Below are positions 42,860 through 54,023 of a stretch of 64,000 bases of DNA, piece by piece; position 1 is the first letter of the stretch; each line of letters starts with the position of its first letter. Where the stretch lies: positions 4,030,001-4,094,000 of the forward strand of contig CADCXD010000018.1 in NCBI GenBank assembly GCA_902806575.1, in the 5' to 3' direction. The position numbers and the translations under genes were made by a program. Under the pieces are notes generated by a model. The model did no database searches and was not told the origin of the DNA. It saw only the letters and a program-made list of their open reading frames with translations. This DNA comes from Jackrogersella multiformis. Its lineage: Eukaryota > Ascomycota > Sordariomycetes > Xylariales > Hypoxylaceae.

Positions 42860-44392
42860 CTATGCTTTCTTTTCCGGCTTTAGCTCCTCCTTGATTTCTC
42901 TCTTCATACGCGTCACAGTACCAGCGCCTCCATACACGAGGCCTGTGTAAATCATAGCAATACTTGCACCAGCGTTTAGCATTTCCAGTGCTCCCCGCCC
43001 GTTAGTTATTCCACCTGTGGCAAAGATAACCTTCTGCTGCTGTGGTTGGGTCGAACTAGTCTTCAGCTCGTTCTCTGAAAACCCAGTAATAGTCCCCTCT
43101 ATAGCCGTTATACTCGCATCGGCAGCTTCATCAGCCACCACCTTTGCCTTGGTAGACTGGAAGGATTTTCCGTCTAGCATCTTCCGGTACCGCTTGACTA
43201 AATCCACGGTCCGGTCGAACATCATCGGGCCGGAATATCCACCAGTTTCCGTCATTGTGACCTGCTCCTTTGGCGTTATGTTCACTCTCGGAGGTATAAC
43301 CCCCGCCCGGCGTTTCGTCGTGTTGCCTACGATTACACCGTCTACACCGCTTGACCATACTGCCTGAACGATGCCTTCCATCTGGGTGTCTTCATCCTCG
43401 TCCGGCGAGACCTTCACCATCACCTTAGGCTTTTCCTTCCTATCCGTCTTCCGCGCTTCGTCAACCACCGCACTCAATATTCGCGTCAAGGGCTCCACGG
43501 CCTGCAGGTCTCGCAGGCCCGGCGTGTTCGGGCTGCTCACGTTAACCACGATCACGTCCGCGTACCGTCCCAGTCGCTGCACGCAATAAACGTAGTCCCG
43601 CTTTACGGCATTCATGTCCCGCTCGTCTGTCTCCTTATTCTTGGCGATTTGCACCAGCAGCATACGGCCCGGAAGCAGACTCCCCGGTGGGACGTTGGCC
43701 TCGCCATCGAGAACGCTCGCCTCATCTAGCCCGACCTCCTTCGCGTATCGCCTAACCCGCTCCCGCAGCCGCATAGCCATGTCATCGGCACCGCGAGAGT
43801 TCAATCCGTACCGATTAATCAGGCCATCGAGAGTTGGGATGCGAAACATGCGTGGCTTAGGATTTCCTTCCTGCGGCCGTGGAGTACAGCCGCCAACTTC
43901 GACAACAGAAGCGCCCAGAGCAAACAGGGCATCTGGTATGTCGGCGTGCTTGTCGAGCCCCGCGGATATACCCACCGGGTTCACCAGCTGAGAGCCAAAG
44001 ACAGAGACGGAGATGTCAGGGCCACCGGTAGAAGAAGAACGCTCGCGCAGGTGGAGACCCAAGTTATACAGGGTCTTCATAGAGCGGACGGCAGCGTTGT
44101 GGGCTTCCTCGGCATCAGGGTACACCAAACGGAGTAGCCGAGGCACGACATAACGATGGACGAAGGCACGGGTGTCGGTAGTGTATAGGTATACCACATA
44201 GCCAGTGGCCACTACGGAAGTGGCGTAGAGGACCGTTTTTAATCGAGATACCAACAGCGAGTCTGTCGATGAAGTAGAGGCGTAGCGGGTAGCGATTCGA
44301 GGACGGAGCTGGTTGAATGCTCGTCTAGAGGTAGCTAGGGGATTAGCTGACGATGTGAGAAATCCCCTGGCTATTCGATGAGAATATGCCAT
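42860..44392 (-). CDS. Dihydroorotate dehydrogenase, mitochondrial class 2
   Basis: FMN enzyme of the mitochondrial inner membrane that oxidises dihydroorotate to orotate with quinone as acceptor, in pyrimidine synthesis. Single exon, 510 aa from the ATG at 44392. An Arg/Ser-rich presequence (residues 1-45) and one transmembrane helix (TVLYATSVVATGYVVYLYTT) mark the class 2 form. Core motifs: NPVGISAGLDKHADIPDALF, VEVGGCTPRPQEGNPKPRMF, LINRYGLNSRGADDM, VVNVSSPNTPGLRDLQ with the catalytic Ser, and VIFATGGITNGRGALEMLNA. There is a non-conserved insert of about 35 residues before the last FMN strand (KVVADEAADASITAIEG region). Intact. Confidence 0.95.
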   Translation of the reverse strand: MAYSHRIARGFLTSSANPLATSRRAFNQLRPRIATRYASTSSTDSLLVSRLKTVLYATSVVATGYVVYLYTTDTRAFVHRYVVPRLLRLVYPDAEEAHNAAVRSMKTLYNLGLHLRERSSSTGGPDISVSVFGSQLVNPVGISAGLDKHADIPDALFALGASVVEVGGCTPRPQEGNPKPRMFRIPTLDGLINRYGLNSRGADDMAMRLRERVRRYAKEVGLDEASVLDGEANVPPGSLLPGRMLLVQIAKNKETDERDMNAVKRDYVYCVQRLGRYADVIVVNVSSPNTPGLRDLQAVEPLTRILSAVVDEARKTDRKEKPKVMVKVSPDEDEDTQMEGIVQAVWSSGVDGVIVGNTTKRRAGVIPPRVNITPKEQVTMTETGGYSGPMMFDRTVDLVKRYRKMLDGKSFQSTKAKVVADEAADASITAIEGTITGFSENELKTSSTQPQQQKVIFATGGITNGRGALEMLNAGASIAMIYTGLVYGGAGTVTRMKREIKEELKPEKKA

Positions 44393-44893
44393 TGTGACGG
44401 GGTGGGGATGGGCATAGTGGGTGGCCCTCAATGGCTCGTGGTTGTGATAAGATTGATCTATTATGCCCAGAGGAGATGGGAACCTTGGAACTTTTTCTGA
44501 GAGATAAAATTAACTCCAACAGTCGATGGTGAAGGTAGGAAACCTACTTTGGTTAGCGGCATTATTAGTGGGTACCTAGGTAAAATGGGACACATTACAC
44601 CAGGTACCTACCGGTCCGTCAATAACCCCTGCCAGCAGTTACCTACCTAGTACCTGCCCTACACTACTTAAGCAGCTACAGCCTACGTACCTACCTAGGG
44701 TAGGTAGTGAGGTAGGTACCAAGGAGGTAGCTACGCTAATATGTTCCAGTGCTTCGATAAAGCAATTACGTTTCATTCCAACACTTATAAGGTAACAACT
44801 AAATACAAGCAACAAGAAACCGGCGCACATTCAGTAAAATATGATATAAATCAAGATCAACACATCCATTACATACATGTCGAATTCGATTTT
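44393..44893. promoter_or_regulatory. Bidirectional promoter region of DHODH and ALG10
   Basis: A divergent intergenic region with several CCTAGGTA motifs (about 44573-44710). An in-frame ATG at 44741 could extend the ALG10 product by 51 residues, but that extension is not family-like. Confidence 0.5.
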
Positions 44894-47099
44894 ATGAAAA
44901 TGGCTCGCTGGCTAAGGCTAGATCCGTCTTTCGCCCTCCAGCCCGTCCGCTATGGTCTCATATCCATGGTCCTTCACATTTACACGAGACCAAGAATAGG
45001 ACCAGGACCCTTATACGCAGGATCAGTCATATTTCTATCTCTCATAATCCTTTCACTACTCAGCCGTCAATGGCTATCCTTCGTCACCGAACAAACCCCA
45101 GAGCCTTACCTTGTATGTATCTATGAGTACCTTTTATATATTTTATTATCTCATATATCTTTATTGATGGCTAAGTCAAAGTAGGATGAAGTATTCCACA
45201 TCCCGCAAGCCCAGGTCTACTGTGATGGGAACTACGGCCACTGGGACGACAAGATCACCACGCCTCCGGGACTGTTAGTTAACTCGACATGGATTATTCT
45301 CAAGTTCAACTTACTGACAATGGAATAGCTACGCCTTGACTATCCTAGCAAACAAACTGACGGGATTCTCATGTTCAGTTTACTATCTTCGATTGTTCAA
45401 TGTAGACGTAACGTCCTATCTAGCTCTAGCCGCTATTATATCTAGGGTTCGCCTCGAGCAGTCGAAGACAGGAAAACATACCCAAATTCCACGTCACTAT
45501 TCGTCCTATGCAGTTTGGACAGGGGTCAACATCGCCCTGTTCCCCGTTTTGTTCTTTTTCTCAGGCTTATATTATACGGACGTCATCTCGACATTCGTCG
45601 TCTTACTTGCCTACACAAACCACCTAGACCGTGTTGATCAGGATAGAACATCTCTTGCAAACGACGTCTATACTATCTTCCTTGGACTCTTAGCTCTGTG
45701 CATGAGGCAGACCAACATCTTCTGGGTGGTGGTCTACATGGGTGGCTTAGAGGTCGTCCATGGTATCAAGACCTTAGCTCCCAAGCCCGAAACAGCTCCG
45801 ACATTCACCACACTGTCACAACAGATCAGCTTCTATATATGGAGGTATTCACTCGGTGATATCCACGATCCACCTTTGAGCCTAACAACACCAATTGGTA
45901 TGTATCATACTTGGGTAACATCTGGTATTAAAACATACTAATAGGATAGATTTGGTACTCTGCGCCGTCAGTATTAGTATCGCCGCAGTCTACAATCTCA
46001 TAACAATCGTGTGTCAACGTATCTGGCCACATTTTGTAGTCCTCGGGGCTTTCGTGGGCTTCGTAGCCTGGAATGGTGGTGTTGTTCTTGGTAAGCTATT
46101 CTGATAATACCTTTCCCCCCTAAGTATTGTTATTGATGAAGCAAAGGAGATAAATCCAATCATGTGGCAACTCTACACTTAGCCCAGATGTTATACATCT
46201 GGCCTCTCTTCGCATTCTTCTCGGCACCCCTTTTTATTCCACAGCTTCTAAACCTAGCTGTGCTTGTCTTAAAGCCCCCGATAGGTTTAATCACGTCAGC
46301 CCCAAAACTAGCGAAACCGCCTTTGCCCCAGGACAGCCTGAATGAAGGAAACAAACCCAATCAGTCTGCCACCCTAAGAATATTTAACCAACTAGGGTCT
46401 AGTCGCAAAGTCCACTCTATCATCGTTCTCACAGGTGCTGTAGTCGTCGCTGCCTTGATCGTGCGGTATAACACTATCATCCACCCATTCACTCTAGCGG
46501 ACAACAGACACTACGTGTTCTACGTCTTCCGGTACACCATCCTCAAAGCATGGTGGATACGATATGCCCTCGTCCCGTTGTACGTTGTCTGCGGCTGGTT
46601 ATGCTGGGTCGCTCTGCAAGGGAGTCTTCCCTCTGCAGATCAGACGGACCGCCAGTGGATAAAAACGCCATTCAGTCACAGTAGTAAGTCCCAGACTTTA
46701 TTGCCGCCGAGGACAAACAGCAAGCAACAAGCAAGCAAACCATCACAACCACGCCAAATTATAGACGCATCAACCACCGCGGCACCCACTTCCTCGGCGC
46801 TCATCCTCCTCCTCACAGCCGCCCTCTCCCTCATCACCGCCCCACTAGTCGAGCCGCGGTACTTTATTCTGCCGTGGGTATTCTGGAGGCTCCTTATCCC
46901 ATCCCGCCCAGCTCTCCCGAGTTCTATTCCGGGGGCCAACTCGCCAGCGTCGCGACGGCTTGTGCTCGCCCTCGAGACGGCCTGGTTCCTGGTCGTCAAC
47001 GCAGCGACAATGTACATATTCGTCACGCGCCCGTTCTACTGGAGAGCGCCGGACGGCACATTGCTGGACAGCGGAAGGGTGCAAAGGTTTATGTGGTGA
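44894..47099 (+). CDS. ALG10: Alpha-1,2-glucosyltransferase Alg10 (DIE2/ALG10 family)
   Basis: ER polytopic enzyme adding the terminal alpha-1,2-glucose to the dolichol-linked oligosaccharide for N-glycosylation. Exons 44894-45112, 45185-45273, 45329-45897, 45950-46090 and 46147-47099 give 656 aa. The diagnostic block DEVFHIPQAQVYCDGNYGHW starts at residue 74 and is followed by DDKITTPPGLYALTILANKL. Later motifs are MRQTNIFWVVVYMGG, FTLADNRHYVFYVFRYTI and LVEPRYFILPWVFWRLL, with helices throughout. The protein ends FVTRPFYWRAPDGTL...RFMW. The loop near residues 525-570 is a Ser/Lys/Gln-rich insert. I chose ATG 44894; ATG 44741 in the same frame is an alternative. Confidence 0.92.
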
Positions 47100-47903
47100 T
47101 TTGCCCTCCTTTTCTACTGACTCTCAATAGTTACATATCGAGCCTTCGGCACTACGTAGCTAGTACAGGTAAATAGACAAAACACAAATTTAAGATTTTC
47201 GTGATTCGCACAATGCCCTTGAGAGATTCGAGTCAGTCAATCACAATAGTTACCATCATTGGTGCTCTTCAACCTTTAATCTTAGTATTCATCCTTTAGT
47301 GTTCTTAAGAATTCTACCCAAGCAGAGGAATGTAGGTTTTGTATGCAGTTTCTTCTAAGGGTACAGGGCTCGCGCAATATGCAGTGAGTGTGAAGTCCTT
47401 CTCACCATCGTACCACATGGTGGGTAACGTTGGTGACGATATCGTATGATGCAGTGTCGTTTGTTGAGGGGAGATGTTGAGGCTAGCCAGCCCAAGTTTG
47501 AGCCTATAGTATCGAATTTCTTTTGGTCTTTCTTTTCTCTTATTCCGTGGCATAGTCACTTCCAGCCCATAAATCCTAGAGCCCCGAGAACGCCATTCCC
47601 AAGCAGCAATGCGTAACGCCGTGCTGTGCCATTTATAGCGATCAAGCTATCCAAATCCAATTGCATTTCCAATGCCCCGGTCCTGTGTTATCCTTTCTTG
47701 AGCTACCTGTTACCTCGTTGTGAAGGAAGTCATGTAGCAAGCCCCGGAGTTCCGTTTGCCGGCTCCCACCACGGGCGAGTCCCTGTGAGCAGGCAGTGCG
47801 ATCGATACAGCCGTAGGAGCTTTGTCTGCCAGAAGCCGTTCTGGCATGGTCTTCTTATCCGAGCCTTACCAACTGCCTCAGATAGCCAAGTTGATAGAAC
47901 AAA
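47100..47903. other. Convergent intergenic region
   Basis: A minus-strand frame of 79 codons (ATG at about 47553, stop at 47314) has no recognisable features and probably lies in the 3' flank. No gene is called. Confidence 0.4.
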
Positions 47904-48398
47904 TCATAGACTTAATCGATCCAAACTCAGGCGATCCTGGCTTCGTACCCGTTTTACGACGCCCAACTTGAAGAACCGCTCATCACCACCAGCTGTCCGG
48001 CCTCCTATATACCACTTATCAGCACCTAACACGTCGCGAAATCCTTCACTGCTGCTATCGCTTCCGCGCCGACGACCGGACCCGGGGATGGGCATGCCGG
48101 GGCGATGTGGTTGGGGAGAGTGATGCGGTTGGTGGTGGTGGTGTCTATGCGGTGTGGATTGGAGCGGCAGCTGGTTCATGACCCCGCCTGTTCGTTGCTG
48201 CGTTTGTTGTTGTGACGGCGATTGGCTCTGTGAATGTGAGGTCGACGATAGGGATCGTGCCCCCGAGGTAGAAGGACTGGATGAGGGTTGAGAGGTGTGT
48301 TTATTCGGTTGAGATGCTGCCGAGAGTGCTGGCGGTGTCTGTTGTCGGAAGGCGGCGAGGAAGGAAGAGAGAAAGAATGGGCGTTGGGATGAAGGCAT
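47904..48398 (-). CDS. Small Ser/Gln/His-rich protein with conserved-looking C-terminal tail
   Basis: Single exon, 164 aa, first ATG at 48398 (MPSSQRPFFLSSFLAAFRQQ). The middle is low complexity: Ser/Gln runs, then a His-rich stretch (TPHRHHHHQPHHSPQPHRPG). The last 50 residues are well ordered: GRRRGSDSSSEGFRDVLGAD, KWYIGGRTAGGDERFFKLGV and VKRVRSQDRLSLDRLSL. The tail has the look of a short linear functional unit: a phosphorylatable Ser cluster, WYIGGR, and a duplicated DRLSL. I believe similar tails occur in other ascomycete hypothetical proteins, but no named family is claimed. Confidence 0.6.
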   Translation of the reverse strand: MPSSQRPFFLSSFLAAFRQQTPPALSAASQPNKHTSQPSSSPSTSGARSLSSTSHSQSQSPSQQQTQQRTGGVMNQLPLQSTPHRHHHHQPHHSPQPHRPGMPIPGSGRRRGSDSSSEGFRDVLGADKWYIGGRTAGGDERFFKLGVVKRVRSQDRLSLDRLSL

Positions 48399-50671
48399 CT
48401 TGATGATGTGTTGGAGTGTACAATGTGGGTTGAGTGGTAATTGTCGACTATGGGTGTCAAAGAAGGTAATGGTAAGGGTCACGGCCTGTCGATGTCTTGA
48501 TCAGGAGAGTTGAATATAATAGATAGATTGGTATCGTCGAGATGGCTCGGTCGAACGGTGTTGGATGGATGGGTTGGATTACTGGTCGACCGAGGTTATG
48601 CGGTGTTTGGTAGGCGGAACAACACTGTGCTGTGCATAAACTAGACCCTTGGTATGATAGTGTAGACGCTTGATATTTTGTATACCTTCTAGGTAGGCTA
48701 GGTATGTAATGGATCTTCTATTTCCCTTCCCCGGTGTGACTGTGTTAGTTGATCCCGGACACAGCTAAATATGAAGTCGCTTAGAATGAAATTATCGTGA
48801 TCGAGGTGACCGGGATTGATAGCAAATCGGAGGACCGGCAGGAGTAAACACAGAGTCGCAAAGTTGTCGCTGTAATTTGTATTGGGGTACCCTCAGCTGC
48901 GTAATGGAAAGAGAGATAGCTACCGGTAAAGAATGAAGTGAGGCTAGCTTTCAGTAAGAAACTCTCTTAGGGTAGGCCGACGATAAATATATTTTCATGC
49001 GTGGTGTTGACATGTGCATGTCAAAGTTGTAATACTTAAATCTTAAATGTGCGTGTGAATGTGAAAAAAATCCTGACGTAGAGGCACATACTCCTAAGGC
49101 AAGAACTCCTCGGCCAATCCCGGGTAGCATTACCAGCATGAGTTGTGTTATCGACCTAAGTAACCCCACATTCATAGAGTAACCGGTAGCGGGGGGGAAG
49201 GGCGGGTATCCTCTTTTGCAAATGGAGGGGCTCTGATAGGCTTCTCTATTTCGCTTAGCTACCGACGGCGTATCCACTTAAACTTGCACTGCTAACACGT
49301 ACCTAGGTAGGTACCTATTGACACTGCTAAATTACACCCACTATGGTACAAAACCTCCGGTGTATTGCATCGTATCGTTCTAAAGCTCCAGGACTTCTAC
49401 AAAAACGGTTTTTACTTCTAACTACCTAAGGTATTTTAGTCTGTTACCCATCCCTCCTAACCAACAAAAGAAAACAGAAAACATTCGATTGAATTGCCGA
49501 TCTGAATTTATATTACATCCTTTTCTTACCCTTGACCCCTTTTCTTATTACTCGAACCATTCCAGGCTTCCCCAGATTTTCATCCCTTTCCCCCGCTCGT
49601 CAGCTTAAACATAAACAGCTTGATCGAATGATTATTATCCCCGATGCTCGCCGAATAACAAGGTTGATTCCTTCATTGGTAACTTCTGCAGTGGTTGGCC
49701 CCGATCCAGCGCATAGGTACTGTTGATTACCGTTGATATCTTGCTAGGTACCTACTATATATATGTCGATGGGACGATGCGGACCAGTGTATAGCTATCA
49801 ACATATCAGCCAAGGCCTTACTCAGCTTCTCATTCGCGTCTATTATGCCAGCATAGTCACGTGTAGTAAGCCGACAAAGCTAAAGGGTAACATCTACATT
49901 TAGAAGATCTCTATCGACGACGTGACGAGTTGCCAACTTCGTAACATATTTCCGTGTAATGTTTACAAGTCCATGACCATCACAGCGAAGGAGGGTAACC
50001 ATGAAGTAACTGATCAACACTGGCGTTTCTATCATGTAATACGACAAGCCACCAACGACGGGTTGCGCCAAGCCGTTTTACCTTAGCGGCAGCATTTCCA
50101 AGATATATGCTCTTATTTTACAGGCCATACATATGCAGACCATGCAGATAACCTAGGTGCCCAAGGTTACTAGGCTCGATATTATCGATCGGTTGCCTTC
50201 GACGTCAGTCGGCAAACCCTCCTAGGAAGCCTTGGCAAAGGGGGGGTTCTCAGCTTCATACTCGAGAGTTTGTCGATTTCTTGGATACCTACCTAGGTAG
50301 GTAACTAGTAGGATCTTGGATAGGTAACTATGGTAGGATAACCCTCCACTGCAGATCCGACATCATCATAAGTATTGAAGTCATCTTCTTATACCGCGAG
50401 CATGGCAAGTACCTAAGCTGAAGCAATCATCATCACTCGGAAACAAATAATTAATTTACTTACAAGAACCATGTCATTTCATAGACACAGAGTAATATTC
50501 ACTTTTGATTAATCAATATCTACCTATTAGTCAATCCGTTGTGTTATTCCCATCTATGTATAATCATGCAAAGAGATGACAATTCATCTCAAGTCAAGTT
50601 ATACTCCCAACTCTCAACCCCCATAGTGTCCCCTCAAGAAAGTCATGCCGTTAAAAGTACATAGGTAGCTC
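48399..50671. other. Gene-poor 2.3-kb intergenic region
   Basis: Frames at 48951-49277, 49532-49726 and 49880-50071 are short, lack an ATG or lack family features. TACCTAGGTA palindromes occur at about 49301 and 50287. No gene is supported. Confidence 0.45.
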
Positions 50672-51859
50672 CTAGGGTCGGAGAACAAAAACGCGCTTCG
50701 AAAATTCAGGGTTGACCAGCGGGTTATGCAGCTCGGCGATAGTACTCATGCAAGCAGCCGCTGGATCTCCGCTCCCCGCAAGGCTTCCTTGCCAATATTC
50801 GTTACCTGGGAACGAATTACCATCCCACGCATAGGATAAAACGAGCAGCTGGTTCGCCTCATCGCCTTCCAATTTAGCAGCTGGGTTACGCTTTGAGAAT
50901 TTGACTCTGATACCTTGGTCCCGAGCGACCGTGATAAGATTATCCTCAATCTTCTGCGTAGTGTTGATGTATGCCATCTCGATCGTTGCTATGTGTCCCA
51001 AATTCTCACTCAGTCGAGATAAGACGTTGGTGAAGGCTGTAACATACATGTCAGGCTGACGAGTATCATGCTTCCACACTCCAAGACCAAGGCCAACGAC
51101 ATAGACGTATGCCTTTCGGCCGGCATCCCCGCCACGTTCGTTTGCTTCGAGGAGCAGAATCTCCATGGTAATTTCGGTCCGTGCCATGTATATACCAGCA
51201 TCAAATCTGTCACCTGATTGCTCTACCCCGCCGAAGAAGCTCAAATAGAGATCCTTAAGCTGAGGGTGCATTTGATCTGGTGCAACACCGTGAAGGATGA
51301 GTTGGGAATCCATGCGGTCCAATCTCTCGAAGCGAGAACCGACTAGACCCATGATGATTCCTCTAGGCTCGAACGTCCCCGGCTTTTGGGGCACGGCCGC
51401 ATTATATCTGTTGCCGTCATTGATAAAGTAGCTCGGACCGCTAACCCCTATCAAGCTGCTAAGCATGATTTCGTCGTAAGTCAAGTAGTCTTCTAATGTT
51501 GAGTATTTTGAACCTTCAGCGCCCACCCCATCCCAAAACGCAGTGCCAATGTTGCGCAGCTGTCCATTACGAAAGAGAGTACTATCATTACGATTGAGGA
51601 AAGATAGAGGGCGCTTCTCAATGAGCCTTGATATTTGCTGTCTCACAGTCCACGGATGAGCGTATAACCGTTTCTCGTGGGTAGTCCCTACCTCGCGCTT
51701 GTGTGTTAGGAATTGGTCAACGAGTAAGGGAAACCGACTATGGACGATGATCCGGGTATCTAGGGCATCCTGCCGGATAATCTCTGGGTCGAAGTTGGCG
51801 ACTCGATTATGCGAGGTAGAGAAGTTGAGCTTAGAATCTTGGAGACCTAAGGACTCCAT
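50672..51859 (-). CDS. DUF4804 / MavL-like protein
   Basis: Single-exon 395-aa gene with ATG at 51859. Features resemble the DUF4804 family, which includes the Legionella effector MavL (a macrodomain-like ADP-ribosyl hydrolase) and scattered eukaryotic proteins. Seen: DTRIIVHSRFPLLVDQFLTH, TYDEIMLSSLIGVSGPSYFI, and RKAYVYVVGLGLGVWKHD. LSYAWDGNSFPGNEYWQGSL and SGDPAAACMSTIAELHNPLV near the C terminus are the strongest family-like blocks, followed by NPEFSKRVFVL. No signal peptide or membrane segment is visible. The ADP-ribose role is inferred from the family and untested here. It stands alone between two gene-poor stretches, about 1 kb from a RIP-degraded retrotransposon. Confidence 0.75.
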   Translation of the reverse strand: MESLGLQDSKLNFSTSHNRVANFDPEIIRQDALDTRIIVHSRFPLLVDQFLTHKREVGTTHEKRLYAHPWTVRQQISRLIEKRPLSFLNRNDSTLFRNGQLRNIGTAFWDGVGAEGSKYSTLEDYLTYDEIMLSSLIGVSGPSYFINDGNRYNAAVPQKPGTFEPRGIIMGLVGSRFERLDRMDSQLILHGVAPDQMHPQLKDLYLSFFGGVEQSGDRFDAGIYMARTEITMEILLLEANERGGDAGRKAYVYVVGLGLGVWKHDTRQPDMYVTAFTNVLSRLSENLGHIATIEMAYINTTQKIEDNLITVARDQGIRVKFSKRNPAAKLEGDEANQLLVLSYAWDGNSFPGNEYWQGSLAGSGDPAAACMSTIAELHNPLVNPEFSKRVFVLRP

Positions 51860-52915
51860 CGTGTGTCCGGCGATTGAAGAACGATGTGAAGAAATGATAG
51901 TGAATTTGGTTAGCTCGCGAACATCAACTTTTCGAGAACATGTCTCGCCTAATATACTAGCCCTGAAATGAATTGTTTAAACATGTCCTAAAACAAAAGA
52001 CTTGTTTTTGTACTGCAGCTATAAAGTAACTAAAGGTTGTTGTTATTGTATTCGGAATGTTCCAAAAATATATTAAGCACCTAATACACACGCTTAAAAG
52101 CATATTTTAATCAATGTCAGCCTATTTTGTGAATCCTGAGGCAGCCATTAATATTATAGCAACCTTTTAAGACACTGTTATCGTCACTTTAGGAAGCCAG
52201 ATTTAATACCTATTAACATGAACAATAGCTAGGAATCACAATTCAAGGCCAAATTTATATAAGATAATATTGATACATCTTTATATTTATACTTAATAAT
52301 GATTAAGAGGTAATCGGCTTTAAATGGTGATAAGGGTAAATAATACATTATATTACTGTAAACCTTCATCTTTCACTGTATTCTATGTTTCTAACATCCC
52401 TTTAACATCGATCCCATAGAGTGTAATATTATATACTACATGGTAAGTTTTACTAAATCAGCTAACTTACTTAAATTTATGTATTTGAACCGCTTTTTAT
52501 ACGAAGGAGCTAAACTTGACATGGTTTCTTTAATATTATTTGGCCATCACAAAGATCCGGGAACCATCGCGCAATAAGTTCAAGTTTAGCAAAATAGTCT
52601 TTTATTATATTCTTATGTACCTAGGTATGATATCTTAACGGTTAATTACCTACTTAGGTACCCAGGTACGTACGTCTAGATGTGACTTAAAAGATTTAAT
52701 GCTTCAATTTATTCCTTGTTTCCTTAAGCTAGAAGGAGTTTCTTTTTACTTGGAGGGCAGTGGGATCGTGAGTCTCCTGTCGCGTAACATTTGTCACGTA
52801 ACGTTGATATACGCATCATCCTGTTTGTAGTGAATATTTCTTTCATCGTGAAGCCGGAGGTCAAGCAAGAAAATGTGCAAGCTATTTGGTCAGACCTACA
52901 TTTAGTAAGTATTAA
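51860..52915. other. AT-rich flank before the retrotransposon
   Basis: No gene. Base composition becomes steadily AT-rich, consistent with RIP spreading from the element or with decayed repeat DNA. The last five bases, ATTAA at 52911-52915, are the left target-site duplication. A TACCTAGGTA-type motif lies at about 52618. Confidence 0.5.
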
Positions 52916-53229
52916 TGTGATAAGGGCAAAATGGGCTTAGAACTATAGTTTAATTTTGAATTATAATTCTTTATAGTCTTAAGGTCTTTGCCTTTTATCT
53001 TTTTTTACGAAGCGAGGCGTAATGACTTATATATATTTAATTTGAATATTTCCTTAAGCGTCGTTGGCGTCTTTTTAATCTTGTTAATTTAATTTTATAT
53101 ATATTGATTAAGTTTTTTGATTAACCTTATTTAATAGTTTTATTTTATAAGTTTTAATATATTTTATATTTATTAATATGTATGTATATATTAATTATAC
53201 TTTATTTTGTAAAGCTTATTTATATAATA
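52916..53229 (-). repeat. LTR, left copy (3' LTR in element orientation)
   Basis: A 314-bp terminal repeat. On the plus strand it keeps G where the other copy has A and has T where the other has C (for example AAGCGTCGTTGGCGTC versus AAACGCCGTTAGCGCC). Confidence 0.88.
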
Positions 53230-53950
53230 TTAGCTTTCTTTTTTTTAATACTTGTCTTTAAGTATATTAAATAATTATAAGATTATAAGGTTTATTGGTA
53301 TATTAATTGTGAAATAGTTTAATTGTTACCTTTGCTTTTTCGTTAAATATATGTTTATAGGGTTCTTATATCTAATATCTTTTAACTAGCCATTTTTTTT
53401 ACTTTACGAAATACTTTATTTGGTTTTAATTTTTAATAAAATTTATTATTTGTTTTATTTAATAATTTTTAGACTTTATTGGGGCTACTTTACGTAGGAC
53501 TTGGTTAAGGTTAAGAAGTTCTTAATTATTAACGCGGTAGGGTTTAATAAGTAAGATATAAAACAAATTATATATTTTTTATCCTTTAAGAAAAATAAGT
53601 TTTACCGCAATAAAAAAGATTACTTGTTAAACCTTAAAAGGATTTAAAAGTTTCTTATTTAACTTTTTAGTAAGGCGCTTAATTTTAATGTTTTTTACGT
53701 TTAGTATTACGAATTAATTTACTTTAAAAGTTAGCATATCCTTTTATTATTTATTAGCTTATTCTTTTATTTATTAGCGGCTTCGTTCCAGGTATTTTCG
53801 TACGTTTTAGTATACTTAAATTATCTAATATATATATAATCTGCTTTTAGGGTTACGTAAAGTGCTTATAAAAGGATTGTGGGTTGCCGGGTAATATCTA
53901 TAATTAACGTAGAAAGGGGTAAGTTATATTAATAATAAAGTAATATTATT

Positions 53951-54023
53951 ATAAATAAATTTTATAATTATAAATAAATTTTATAATTATAAATAAATTT
54001 TATAATTATAAATAAATTTTTTC
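53951..54023. repeat. 19-bp tandem repeat, about 3.8 copies
   Basis: The unit ATAAATAAATTTTATAATT is repeated without gaps inside the retrotransposon, near its 3' end in element orientation. It is purely A/T and probably reflects replication slippage in RIP-modified DNA. Confidence 0.8.

Noticed and set aside
43017..43991. Several plus-strand frames of 70-125 codons inside the DHODH locus
   Set aside because: All lie opposite the well-conserved dihydroorotate dehydrogenase exon and are explained by it.
46676..47176. Overlapping frames on both strands at the ALG10 3' end
   Set aside because: Shadows of the last ALG10 exon, which has clear family motifs to its stop at 47099.
48951..49277. 108-codon minus-strand frame
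   Set aside because: It begins with GTG, has no conserved features, and lies in a gene-poor stretch.
53951..54023. Regular 19-bp repeats considered as a CRISPR-like array
   Set aside because: The units are contiguous with no spacers, pure A/T, in a eukaryotic retrotransposon; a simple tandem repeat.
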